A DNA stretch of 6,181 nt from Luminiphilus sp. Lineage in GTDB: Bacteria; Pseudomonadota; Gammaproteobacteria; Pseudomonadales; Halieaceae. A program made the translations under genes and the position numbers. The stretch covers positions 1 to 6,181 of the forward strand of contig JAQXEB010000075.1 in NCBI GenBank assembly GCA_029251065.1, written 5' to 3'. The notes beneath the pieces are model-generated. The model had not been told where the DNA came from, did no database searches, and saw only the letters and a program-made list of their open reading frames with translations. This document shows positions 1 to 6,181 of the stretch, piece after piece. The first letter of the stretch is position 1; every line of letters begins with the position of its first letter.

Positions 1-1025
1 TGCTCGGCCCGCTCTTTCTCATCATTGAGCAGCGCCGCGGCTAGCATCGCGTCTTCTTCCTCATCCGACCCTCTGCGGATCGTGCCCGCAATCGGCCGCA
101 CAGTAATCTGTCCACGCTCCGACCGGACCAGAATTTCAGGCGAGCTGCCTACAATATGGAATTCATCAAGGTCGAGATAGAACAAATAAGGTGACGGATT
201 GAGGTGACGTAGCGCCCGGTAAAGATTGATTGGATCAGACGTAAACGGAAGTGTCATTCGCTGTGAAACCACCACTTGCATCACGTCTCCATCAAGGATG
301 TAGTCCTTAATACGGGCAACCCAAGACTCAAAGGTCGATTGTTGGGTCTCAAATTCAACCCGTGACTCAATCTCGGTCGTGTCAATCGCGCCGAGCTCAA
401 CATTAGAAAGTGCCGGCATAGGCTCTGCCAGTCGTTGCTCGAGTTCAGCCAGACGCTCTGTTGCACGCTCAAACGCGTCGGCTTGTGATGTATCGGCATT
501 CACAATTAACGTAAGGGTGCCGCGCAGGTTGTCAAAAACCACCACCTCCTCAGCCAGTACCAGCAGGATATCCGGAGTCCCCATGGTGTCTTTATTGGCG
601 GTACCCGATAACTTTGGCTCGACATAACGAACCGTGTCATAGCCAAAATAACCGACCCACCCCCCGTGAAATACCGGAAGGGACTCAAGCGGCGCACTGT
701 TTTCAGACTGATGAAGCGCCTCAATATCCTGAAGAGGGTCAGCGGTCTCATAACTGCGGGTCAGTTGATCATGAGTAAACCGAGAAATAGTGGCGCCCTC
801 AACAGTAAATCGATGCCGAGCAGGTAATCCCACAATGGAGTAACGGCTCCACTTTTCGCCACCCTCAACCGATTCGAATAAAAATGAATAAGGCTTGTCG
901 CAAAGCTTTGCATAGGTCGAAAGAGGCGTTTCGGTGTCTGCTAAAAGTGTTCTCGTTATGGGAACACGGGAATACCCCTCCTGAGCGAGCGCTTCAAATT
1001 GAGCCTGACTCAGCGACTGGGTCAT
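1..1025 (-). CDS. trpE: Anthranilate synthase component I TrpE (partial, C-terminus off the left edge)
   Basis: This gene encodes the large subunit of anthranilate synthase, which converts chorismate and ammonia (supplied by the TrpG glutaminase) to anthranilate in the cytoplasm, the first committed step of tryptophan synthesis. About 341 codons are present from the ATG at 1025, reading open to the left edge; the family is usually about 490-520 residues, so the last third is missing. Visible signatures are PYSFLFESVEGGEKW near residues 44-58 (the tryptophan-binding LLES region, here LFES at 49-52), GGWVGYFGYD in the N-terminal domain, GDVMQVVVSQR (246-256), NPSPYLF (276-282), GSSPEILVR (293-301) and RPIAGTIRRG (310-319) of the chorismate-binding domain. 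The sequence style is that of pseudomonad TrpE rather than PabB. The start overlaps the rpe stop as ATGA, so translation is probably coupled to rpe. A GGTGA sits just before the ATG but is too close to be a classic ribosome site. Confidence 0.96.
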   Translation of the reverse strand, partial: MTQSLSQAQFEALAQEGYSRVPITRTLLADTETPLSTYAKLCDKPYSFLFESVEGGEKWSRYSIVGLPARHRFTVEGATISRFTHDQLTRSYETADPLQDIEALHQSENSAPLESLPVFHGGWVGYFGYDTVRYVEPKLSGTANKDTMGTPDILLVLAEEVVVFDNLRGTLTLIVNADTSQADAFERATERLAELEQRLAEPMPALSNVELGAIDTTEIESRVEFETQQSTFESWVARIKDYILDGDVMQVVVSQRMTLPFTSDPINLYRALRHLNPSPYLFYLDLDEFHIVGSSPEILVRSERGQITVRPIAGTIRRGSDEEEDAMLAAALLNDEKERAE

Positions 1026-1693
1026 TTCACCAAAGCCAACTCATCGCGCATGGTTTTAATCACTTGAGCATAGTCGGGCTTGCTGAAAATAGCCGAGCCG
1101 GCGACAAATGTATCTGCGCCTGCCTCCGCAGCCTGCCGAATATTTGCAGGACCCACACCACCGTCAACCTCGAGTCGAATATCCAAGCCGGACTCATCAA
1201 TCAGCGAACGCGCCTCACGTAACTTATCCAGCGTCGTCGGTATAAACGACTGACCGCCAAAACCGGGATTCACCGACATGAGAAGAATCATATCAATCTT
1301 ATCCAGCACGTATTTAAGCGCATCGAGACGGGTTGCAGGATTAAAAACCAAGCCTGCTTTGCAGCCCGCGTTGCGAATCAGTTGAAGCGTTCTATCCACG
1401 TGGGTCGAGGCTTCAGGATGAAAGGTAATATAGGACGCACCGGCATCGGCGAACATGCCCACAAGCGCATCGACAGGCTGAACCATCAGGTGCACATCGA
1501 TCGGCGCAGAAATCCCATAGTCTCTCAGCGCACTACACACCATGGGACCCACGGACAAGTTGGGTACATAGTGATTATCCATAACATCGAAGTGAACAAT
1601 GTCGGCACCCGCGTCCAAAACAGCACCGACATCTTCGCCCAGTCGCGCAAAGTCTGCTGCAAGGATCGAAGGAGCAATCAAGTAATCACGCAT
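1022..1693 (-). CDS. rpe: Ribulose-phosphate 3-epimerase
   Basis: Rpe interconverts D-ribulose 5-phosphate and D-xylulose 5-phosphate in the cytoplasm, in the non-oxidative pentose phosphate pathway. The 223-residue product has the usual family length and the complete TIM-barrel signature set: IAPSILAADF near the N-terminus (Ser9), HFDVMDNHYVPN (metal ligands His34 and Asp36), IDVHLMV (His68), MSVNPGFGGQSF (139-150), EVDGG (175-179, catalytic Asp177) and GSAIF (199-203) for phosphate binding. The same frame can begin at a TTG at 1705, adding four residues, but no ribosome site precedes it. The ATG at 1693 has a weak GGA seven bases upstream and gives the expected MRDYLIAPS start, so I chose it. 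The stop overlaps the trpE start by four bases. The gene lies 76 bases after murU on the same strand, so it may be read from murU or from its own weak promoter. Confidence 0.97.
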   Translation of the reverse strand: MRDYLIAPSILAADFARLGEDVGAVLDAGADIVHFDVMDNHYVPNLSVGPMVCSALRDYGISAPIDVHLMVQPVDALVGMFADAGASYITFHPEASTHVDRTLQLIRNAGCKAGLVFNPATRLDALKYVLDKIDMILLMSVNPGFGGQSFIPTTLDKLREARSLIDESGLDIRLEVDGGVGPANIRQAAEAGADTFVAGSAIFSKPDYAQVIKTMRDELALVK

Positions 1694-1769
1694 CGTAACG
1701 TCCAATAAGCTAAAGCCGCATAGTGTAAAGCGCGTTGACCCGAGTCACCAGCAATCTGAGCGAGCGCCT

Positions 1770-2438
1770 CTATTGATTGAGCTTATTCTCAAGCTCTCGG
1801 AGTCGCGCGGGCGTACCCACATCTGACCACCGTCCACTCCAAAGCTGTCCGGACAATCGGGCCTCAGTGATGGCCGTATCGAGTAAGGGGCGCAGCGCCG
1901 CCTTACCCGGTTTAATACCCTCGAATAATTCAGGGCTCATGACCGACAGCCCCGCATAGGTCACTCGTGGCTCACCACGCGCCAAGAGGCGCCCCTGTTC
2001 CAAGACAAAATCACCCGTGGGATGTTGGACTGGATTTGGCACCATCACCAAGTGAGCAAGGTCATCCTGTAAATCAAGCGCTTGCAGTCGAGCAAAGGGG
2101 AACTCGGTATAAACATCGCCGTTGACCACCGCAAATGGACACTCACCCAACAAAGGAAGCGCATTGACAATGCCACCCGCTGTCTCAAGCGGCGTCTCCT
2201 CCACAACCACAGTGACTCGCGCGTCTCCGAACTGTCGATCGTGACAAAAATCGACAATCTGCGATGCAAAATACGACGCGTTGACAACGATCTCCGTAAA
2301 TCCAGTCGCCGCCAGACCTTCAATATGACGCTCAAGCAAGGATTTTTCACCGACTTTAATGAGCGGCTTGGGCCGCGTGTCCGTGAGCGGCCTCATTCGA
2401 CGGCCTTCGCCCGCGGCGAGAATAATGGCGTGCTTCAT
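1770..2438 (-). CDS. murU: N-acetylmuramate alpha-1-phosphate uridylyltransferase MurU
   Basis: This is a cytoplasmic sugar-phosphate nucleotidyltransferase. In Pseudomonas the family member MurU joins UTP and MurNAc alpha-1-phosphate to give UDP-MurNAc, bypassing de novo synthesis (and so the fosfomycin target MurA) during peptidoglycan recycling. The 222-residue protein opens with the nucleotide-binding signature LAAGEGRRMRPLTDTRPKPL (7-26), then ETPLETAGG (81-89), VNGDVY (105-110, metal-binding Asp108) and WSDVGTP (204-210, second metal-site Asp206). The short length, without a left-handed beta-helix domain, separates it from GlmU and from long mannose-1-phosphate guanylyltransferases. The ATG overlaps the amgK stop as ATGA, and this tight pairing with a MurNAc kinase is the main reason for calling MurU and not a generic nucleotidyltransferase. 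There is no strong ribosome site, which fits translational coupling. Confidence 0.9.
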   Translation of the reverse strand: MKHAIILAAGEGRRMRPLTDTRPKPLIKVGEKSLLERHIEGLAATGFTEIVVNASYFASQIVDFCHDRQFGDARVTVVVEETPLETAGGIVNALPLLGECPFAVVNGDVYTEFPFARLQALDLQDDLAHLVMVPNPVQHPTGDFVLEQGRLLARGEPRVTYAGLSVMSPELFEGIKPGKAALRPLLDTAITEARLSGQLWSGRWSDVGTPARLRELENKLNQ

Positions 2439-3478
2439 CCCGTTTTATACCAGGCCGCCTGAGTCGCTTGGGGCAGAGCGTGGACCTCAAACCATTTCCA
2501 GAATTCCCCTACCTCAGGAAATTCTTCAGCGTACAAGTCACAGGCCTCCTCGATGTATCCCACAACCACAGCAATATCGGCCATGTAACTTGGCTTGTGA
2601 TCCCTCAGCCAAAGTCGCGAAAAAACACCCAGTATTTTGGTGTGCCGTTGAAGTCCAATCAGGTCGTAGCACCTGACAAATTCAGCCCAGCTGTCAGCCG
2701 ACAAATGGTCCAACGAGACAAGGGCCTCCCAGTAAAAGGCCAACCACTCCAGCTGTCGCTCACGTGGCCAGACAATGTAGACGTCTTTTAACAGTGACAC
2801 GGCATCGTAGGTGAGCGGCCCTATGATGGCGTCCTGAAAGTCGATGACCGCCGGCGAGACATTACTGCCCAACACCATCAAATTTCGGCTGTGAAAGTCA
2901 CGATGCACAAGACCCTGTGGCTGCGAGACCGATGCGGCGACCAAACATTCGCTGAAGGCCCTAAACGTATTTAACGCCGCCTCATCGAGTGTTAGCCCCA
3001 AAACCTTTGAAAAAAACCACTCCGGGCAGATATCCAATTCTCGCTGAAGCTCAGTCGCGTCGTAAATTGGGAGCTCCACACCGGCAAGTGGGAGCCCTCG
3101 CAATGTAGCCAAAGTGTCCAGCGCTCCCCGATATAAGGCCTCGCTATGACGGTGCTGCAAGGCAGTCCACAACGTGATATCACCCAGGTCTTCAAGGAGG
3201 AAAAAGCCCAAGCCAAGGTCGGCGCGCAGCAGTCTCGGAACTCTCACACCGCCTCGCTCCAAAATGTCTTGAACCAAAACGAAACGTTCGTTGTTCTCAG
3301 TCGCTGGCGATACCATGAGAATTCGGGTTTGAGCATCAAGAGCCGGTGACGCGGTGATGCGGTAGAACTTTCTGGGGCTTGCGTCTCCTGCAATAAGCTC
3401 TGCCGTAACGGCGTCGGCTCCGCAATTTAGGATCCGCGCCACCCACGAGCGCGCTTGCTCGAGCTCACCAAAGACCAA
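2435..3478 (-). CDS. amgK: N-acetylmuramate/N-acetylglucosamine anomeric kinase AmgK
   Basis: AmgK is an aminoglycoside-phosphotransferase-fold kinase that phosphorylates the anomeric hydroxyl of MurNAc (and GlcNAc) with ATP, giving the substrate of MurU in cell-wall recycling. Motifs, numbered from the chosen start, are AGDASPRKFYRI (30-41, nucleotide loop), MVSPATENNERFV (55-67), LEDLGD (95-100), the catalytic loop LVHRDFHSRNLMV (190-202, with His192, Asp194 and Asn199) and AVIDFQDA (210-217, metal-binding Asp213). The C-terminal half is helical and tryptophan-rich, as in the family. The frame is open back to 3586 and has an ATG at 3514 without a ribosome site. I chose the TTG at 3478 because AAGGAG lies six bases before it and because it gives 347 residues, close to the usual length of about 340. 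The stop overlaps the murU start. The ATG start (359 residues) remains possible. Confidence 0.9.
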   Translation of the reverse strand: MVFGELEQARSWVARILNCGADAVTAELIAGDASPRKFYRITASPALDAQTRILMVSPATENNERFVLVQDILERGGVRVPRLLRADLGLGFFLLEDLGDITLWTALQHRHSEALYRGALDTLATLRGLPLAGVELPIYDATELQRELDICPEWFFSKVLGLTLDEAALNTFRAFSECLVAASVSQPQGLVHRDFHSRNLMVLGSNVSPAVIDFQDAIIGPLTYDAVSLLKDVYIVWPRERQLEWLAFYWEALVSLDHLSADSWAEFVRCYDLIGLQRHTKILGVFSRLWLRDHKPSYMADIAVVVGYIEEACDLYAEEFPEVGEFWKWFEVHALPQATQAAWYKTG

Positions 3479-3536
3479 GGTCTTCTCCTTTGTGCCGGTA
3501 TAAATCCGCAGCATTGCCACAAATACTCGAAAACAC
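3465..3536 (-). CDS. Possible 23-residue leader peptide upstream of and overlapping amgK
   Basis: On the minus strand a purine-rich GGAGGAG (3549-3543) is followed after six bases by GTG (3536), opening a 23-codon frame that reads VFSSICGNAADLYRHKGEDL and three more residues, then TGA at 3467-3465. It is in a different frame from amgK. It spans the amgK ribosome site and runs 14 bases past the proposed TTG start, so ribosomes ending here could re-initiate on amgK (translational coupling). The ribosome site is stronger than any used by the annotated genes in this window, and it lies where no known protein constrains the sequence. I do not recognise the peptide, and it shows no run of a single amino acid as in attenuators. 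It may be a chance ORF. Confidence 0.25.
   Translation of the reverse strand: MFSSICGNAADLYRHKGEDLGLW
3485..3490 (-). promoter_or_regulatory. Ribosome binding site deciding the amgK start
   Basis: On the minus strand AAGGAG is followed after six bases by TTG (3478) in the amgK frame. This is the only good Shine-Dalgarno match in the right place in that frame. It argues for a TTG start over the ATG at 3514, which would put this site inside the coding sequence. Confidence 0.55.
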
Positions 3537-3567
3537 CGTAGACTCCTCCGCGTTACACTGTGGCCCT

Positions 3568-3574
3568 GATAATA
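3568..3574. promoter_or_regulatory. Possible shared -10 box of the divergent amgK / lptD promoters
   Basis: The plus strand reads TGATAATAA at 3567-3575. GATAAT (3568-3573) matches five of six bases of TATAAT towards lptD. On the minus strand TATTAT (3574-3569) matches five of six towards amgK. Transcripts would begin near 3580 (plus) and 3562 (minus), upstream of the lptD GTG at 3599 and of the GGAGGAG on the minus strand. No convincing -35 hexamer is visible on either side at 16-18 bases, so this rests on the -10 similarity and position alone. Confidence 0.3.
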
Positions 3575-3598
3575 ACCCGAACACACATCGAACCGTTT

Positions 3599-5977
3599 GT
3601 GCAGACACTCTTAAAACGTCCACTGTCAGTCTTGATGACCACCCTCGTCGTAACTTGGGTGCTCGGTCCTGCTGCTGTGTTCTCAGCACCGACTGACGAA
3701 CATGAACTTAAAGTAGAACGCATACAAAAACGCTTCAACTGGGTTCCGCTGTCGCGTGTCGCTGACGCTGACCGTGATTCGCGCTGCCTGCAATGCAAGG
3801 GACAATATCAAGATCCACTCGCAGCGGTGGATCGTTCAGCTTCCCCCAACGAACTCGACCTTGAGGTCAGCGCCGGAGACAGCGACATCACCGACAGTAC
3901 GTTCCTTTTTTCAGGTGACGTGAGGGTAACGCAAGGTTACCGAACAGTTAAGGCGCAAGAGGTGTACATCGACCGGGTAGAGCAAACATTAGTCGCAAAA
4001 GGACCAGTAGAACTCAGGGAACCGGGTATCGCCATGTATGGCGACGACATCAGCTACGACAGTCTCAGCGAACAAGCCGCGCTTAAAAATGCAGAGTTTG
4101 TGATGTTTGAACAACAGCTTTATGGCATTGCCGAGAGCGTGGTCAGGGACCGCAACGGGGCGCTTGATATCGAAGACGGCGAGTTTACATTTTGCGCACC
4201 GACGGACCCAAGCTGGCAGGTGACCGCAGAGAATTTACGTATTGATCCTGACAACAACTCCGGCGAGGCCTGGGGCGCGCGCATCGACATTAAAGGGGTG
4301 CCGGTCGCTTACCTGCCTTGGATACAGTTCCCGCTCGGCGACCAGCGAAAAACCGGATTGCTGTTTCCCGATGTCAGCAGTGACACCCGGGGCGGACTCG
4401 ACGTCACCGTACCCCTTTACCTAAACCTGGCGCCAAACTACGACGCGACCTACTCACCGCGGCTGATCCAAGATCGCGGTTTGCTTCATCAGATCAATGC
4501 TCGGGGGCTCTCAGATGCCACCGGTTTTTGGGATGTCTCAGGGGGGTTTTTAAACGAGGACGACCTAAGCTCGACCCGCGAGAAGCAGGATCGATGGCTG
4601 GTGAACATCAACCAGTCCAGCGATCCCACTGCACGATTACGAACCTCAATCGATTTCTCAAAGGTCAGTGACAACGAATACTTGAGAGACCTTGAAAACA
4701 ATACGCTCAGCGCTCAACGACAAACCGCCCTATTGCAAAGGGCGCGTATTGACTGGCTCGCCGAAAATTGGGTGCTCGGTATTGAGGCACAGCAGTTTCA
4801 GAATATCACCGAGGACATTACCGATAACTACAAACGCCTGCCCCAGATCACCGCGCTCTGGCGAGGTCATCGTAAATTGGGACAATTCGAACCCCTCTTA
4901 AAACTTCAGGCCGCGAACTTTGATACCGATCTTGACGAGGTCGATGGACAGCGATTTTTCCACGAAGTGGGACTCAGGCTTCCCATCACTCGAGATTACG
5001 GCTTCCTCAACACAACTCTGCTCCACCGCGGCATTAACTACCGCCTCAAGTCCCCCGAAAGCGATCAGACGGTCAATGCCTCGGTCGCCTCGTCGGCACT
5101 GAGCATTGATGGCGGACTTGAATTCGAACGCAGTACCGAGGTGCTTGGACGATCATTCATACAAACCCTTGAGCCTCGAGCCCGTTATCTCTACGCGAGC
5201 TACGACAATCACGAGGGCATACCCGACTTCGACAGTGCCGAACTTACGTTTAGTTACCGCCAACTTTTTCGCACAACGCGATTCTCTGGGTTTGACCGGC
5301 TCGCAGACGCCGACCAGCTCTCACTCGGCGTCACCTCGCGGCTTGTGGATGCGAAAACAGGTATCGAACACGTCACCGCCAGTTTTGGCCAAGTGGTTAA
5401 CTTTCGAGATCAGCGCGTTCGCTTGAAACAGAGCGACGCCGCCCTCACAGATAAGGGTTCTGCACTGGCATTTGCACTTGATCTTCGAGCGAGCGAGCGC
5501 TGGGCACTCCACAGCAACCTACTGTTTGATGGTTATGATCAGAAACTCGATGCCGCCAATGTACGCGTCAGCTATCGACCCCGTGACAATGCCTTGATCA
5601 ATGTGGGGTATACCCTCCGAGAGCCCCCACCTTCCTTCGCCACGCGCCCGGTGACTGAGCAGGTCAATACCTCCGCTTATATCCCACTCAATGAGAACTG
5701 GAGCGCGTTCGGCGCAATACGGTACTCGCTCGAGATTGGCAGTAGCGTAGAAGATATGATCGGTGTCGAGTACGATGGCTGCTGCTGGCGAGTGCGTCTC
5801 ATTTACATGAGCTATCTCGATGCACTCCGAGAGGCAGATGTGTTTATAGCGGAACCGGAACTTACGCGAGACCGCGCGTTCCAATTCCAATTCATTTTAA
5901 AAGGCTTGGGCGGCTTTGGTGGCCGAGTCGATAACCTCATGCAAGATATGATCAGAGGATTTAATGCTAAACGTTAG
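3599..5977 (+). CDS. lptD: LPS-assembly protein LptD (outer-membrane LPS translocon barrel)
   Basis: LptD, formerly OstA or Imp, forms with LptE the outer-membrane channel that inserts lipopolysaccharide into the outer leaflet. From the GTG at 3599 the product has 792 residues. A signal peptide occupies about residues 1-30 (KR at 6-7, then a hydrophobic stretch to AAVFSA). A periplasmic OstA-type beta-jellyroll follows at about 85-230, then a long beta-barrel domain ending in the typical FILKGLGGFGG near the C-terminus. Typical stretches are FTFCAPTDPSWQV (197-209), YLPWIQFPLGDQRKTGLLFP (238-257) and YDGCCWRVRL (725-734). There are exactly five cysteines: 63, 66, 199, 728 and 729. The last three match the E. 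coli Cys173, Cys724 and Cys725 pattern, and one of the first two matches Cys31. The frame also opens at GTG 3560 (805 residues) and ATG 3635 (no basic n-region). None has a clear ribosome site; 3599 gives the best signal peptide. The 3' end overlaps surA. Confidence 0.95.
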   Translation: MQTLLKRPLSVLMTTLVVTWVLGPAAVFSAPTDEHELKVERIQKRFNWVPLSRVADADRDSRCLQCKGQYQDPLAAVDRSASPNELDLEVSAGDSDITDSTFLFSGDVRVTQGYRTVKAQEVYIDRVEQTLVAKGPVELREPGIAMYGDDISYDSLSEQAALKNAEFVMFEQQLYGIAESVVRDRNGALDIEDGEFTFCAPTDPSWQVTAENLRIDPDNNSGEAWGARIDIKGVPVAYLPWIQFPLGDQRKTGLLFPDVSSDTRGGLDVTVPLYLNLAPNYDATYSPRLIQDRGLLHQINARGLSDATGFWDVSGGFLNEDDLSSTREKQDRWLVNINQSSDPTARLRTSIDFSKVSDNEYLRDLENNTLSAQRQTALLQRARIDWLAENWVLGIEAQQFQNITEDITDNYKRLPQITALWRGHRKLGQFEPLLKLQAANFDTDLDEVDGQRFFHEVGLRLPITRDYGFLNTTLLHRGINYRLKSPESDQTVNASVASSALSIDGGLEFERSTEVLGRSFIQTLEPRARYLYASYDNHEGIPDFDSAELTFSYRQLFRTTRFSGFDRLADADQLSLGVTSRLVDAKTGIEHVTASFGQVVNFRDQRVRLKQSDAALTDKGSALAFALDLRASERWALHSNLLFDGYDQKLDAANVRVSYRPRDNALINVGYTLREPPPSFATRPVTEQVNTSAYIPLNENWSAFGAIRYSLEIGSSVEDMIGVEYDGCCWRVRLIYMSYLDALREADVFIAEPELTRDRAFQFQFILKGLGGFGGRVDNLMQDMIRGFNAKR
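5954..5959 (+). promoter_or_regulatory. Ribosome binding site for surA inside the lptD 3' end
   Basis: AGAGGA lies four bases before the ATG at 5964, within the last codons of lptD. It supports this ATG as the surA start and indicates that surA is translated from the lptD transcript. Confidence 0.6.
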
Positions 5978-6181
5978 GTTTAAATCAGTTGTCACTGCGA
6001 GCATCGCAACGCTGGCAACTCTCTCAGCTACCGCCCCATCGATTGCGTTCGCGCAAGTGATACCGCTGGATACCATTGTCGCGATCGTGGACGAGGACAT
6101 CATTCTGGCCAGTGAGGTACGAGATCGTGTCAAGCAAGTAAAATCCTCAGCCGAGCAGCGGGATATCCCGCTGCCCGATGA
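5964..6181 (+). CDS. surA: Periplasmic chaperone / peptidyl-prolyl isomerase SurA (partial, N-terminus only)
   Basis: SurA is the periplasmic chaperone and parvulin-type prolyl isomerase that escorts unfolded outer-membrane proteins, LptD among them, to the BAM complex. Only 72 codons lie in the window, against roughly 430 in the full protein. They show a signal peptide with basic residues Arg5 and Lys7, a hydrophobic core, and a likely cleavage after AFA at residue 30. The mature start, LDTIVAIVDEDIILASEV (35-52), is the hallmark of the SurA N-terminal chaperone domain. The parvulin domains are beyond the edge. The ATG lies 14 bases before the end of lptD in another frame and has an AGAGGA site. 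The lptD-surA order is conserved in gammaproteobacteria, which supports the call despite the short length. Confidence 0.9.
   Translation, partial: MLNVRFKSVVTASIATLATLSATAPSIAFAQVIPLDTIVAIVDEDIILASEVRDRVKQVKSSAEQRDIPLPD

Noticed and set aside
267..269. Valine in the TrpE motif GDVMQVVVSQR, where many relatives have proline.
   Set aside because: This position also varies in other TrpE proteins (leucine is common), so it is not a sign of lost activity.
981..1767. The 12-base repeat CTGAGCGAGCGC at 981-992 and 1756-1767.
   Set aside because: One copy is ordinary trpE coding sequence and there are only two copies with no wider similarity; probably chance in a GC-rich context.
1694..1769. Gap between murU and rpe: a weak promoter-like pair on the minus strand (GTGACT at 1748-1743 and TACACT at 1727-1722), a TGAC/GTCA hairpin, and an open frame of about 30 codons.
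   Set aside because: The spacer is only 15 bases, the hairpin stem is four pairs without a T-run, and the open frame has no start codon. None is strong enough to list.
3514..3586. Upstream extension of the amgK frame to 3586.
   Set aside because: The added residues do not resemble the family, no ribosome site supports them, and they would run into the divergent promoter region.
3490..3696. Plus-strand open frames antisense to amgK, rpe, murU and trpE, and minus-strand frames antisense to lptD.
   Set aside because: They lie in the shadow of well-supported genes and their products look like no known protein.
4549..4555. T TTA AAC in the lptD reading frame, preceded by GGGGGG: a match to the classic -1 frameshift heptamer.
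   Set aside because: The -1 frame has no recognisable product and lptD is intact and full length in the zero frame. This heptamer is not known to work well in bacteria and I see no clear downstream pseudoknot, so chance is the better explanation.

Overview
The window looks like a chromosomal housekeeping region from a gammaproteobacterium, probably a marine or environmental lineage near the pseudomonads or Cellvibrionales/OM60. This rests on three things: a pseudomonad-type TrpE, the AmgK-MurU cell-wall recycling pair (a pathway known from Pseudomonas that Escherichia coli lacks), and the lptD-surA order next to amgK-murU. The lineage is an inference from gene content and protein style, not from a database comparison.

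The layout is two divergent blocks. From about 3480 down to the left edge, four genes lie on the minus strand: amgK, murU, rpe and trpE (its 3' part is off the window). amgK/murU and rpe/trpE each overlap by 4 bases (ATGA), and a 76-base gap separates the pairs. From about 3600 to the right edge, lptD and surA (cut at its 5' part) lie on the plus strand and overlap by 14 bases. About 120 bases between the amgK and lptD starts must hold the divergent control region. There a near-symmetric -10-like box and a possible 23-codon leader ORF in front of amgK can be seen.

Functionally, LptD (outer-membrane LPS translocon) and SurA (periplasmic chaperone that helps fold LptD and other barrels) form an envelope-biogenesis unit. 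AmgK and MurU turn recycled MurNAc into UDP-MurNAc for peptidoglycan synthesis. Rpe (pentose-phosphate epimerase) and TrpE (first step of tryptophan synthesis) form a metabolic unit. In pseudomonads rpe and trpE are separated by a gph phosphatase gene that is absent here.

I see no mobile element, CRISPR array, tRNA/rRNA or prophage gene. Nothing points convincingly to an undescribed system; the best leads are the amgK leader ORF, the shared divergent promoter and the cysteine arrangement of LptD.
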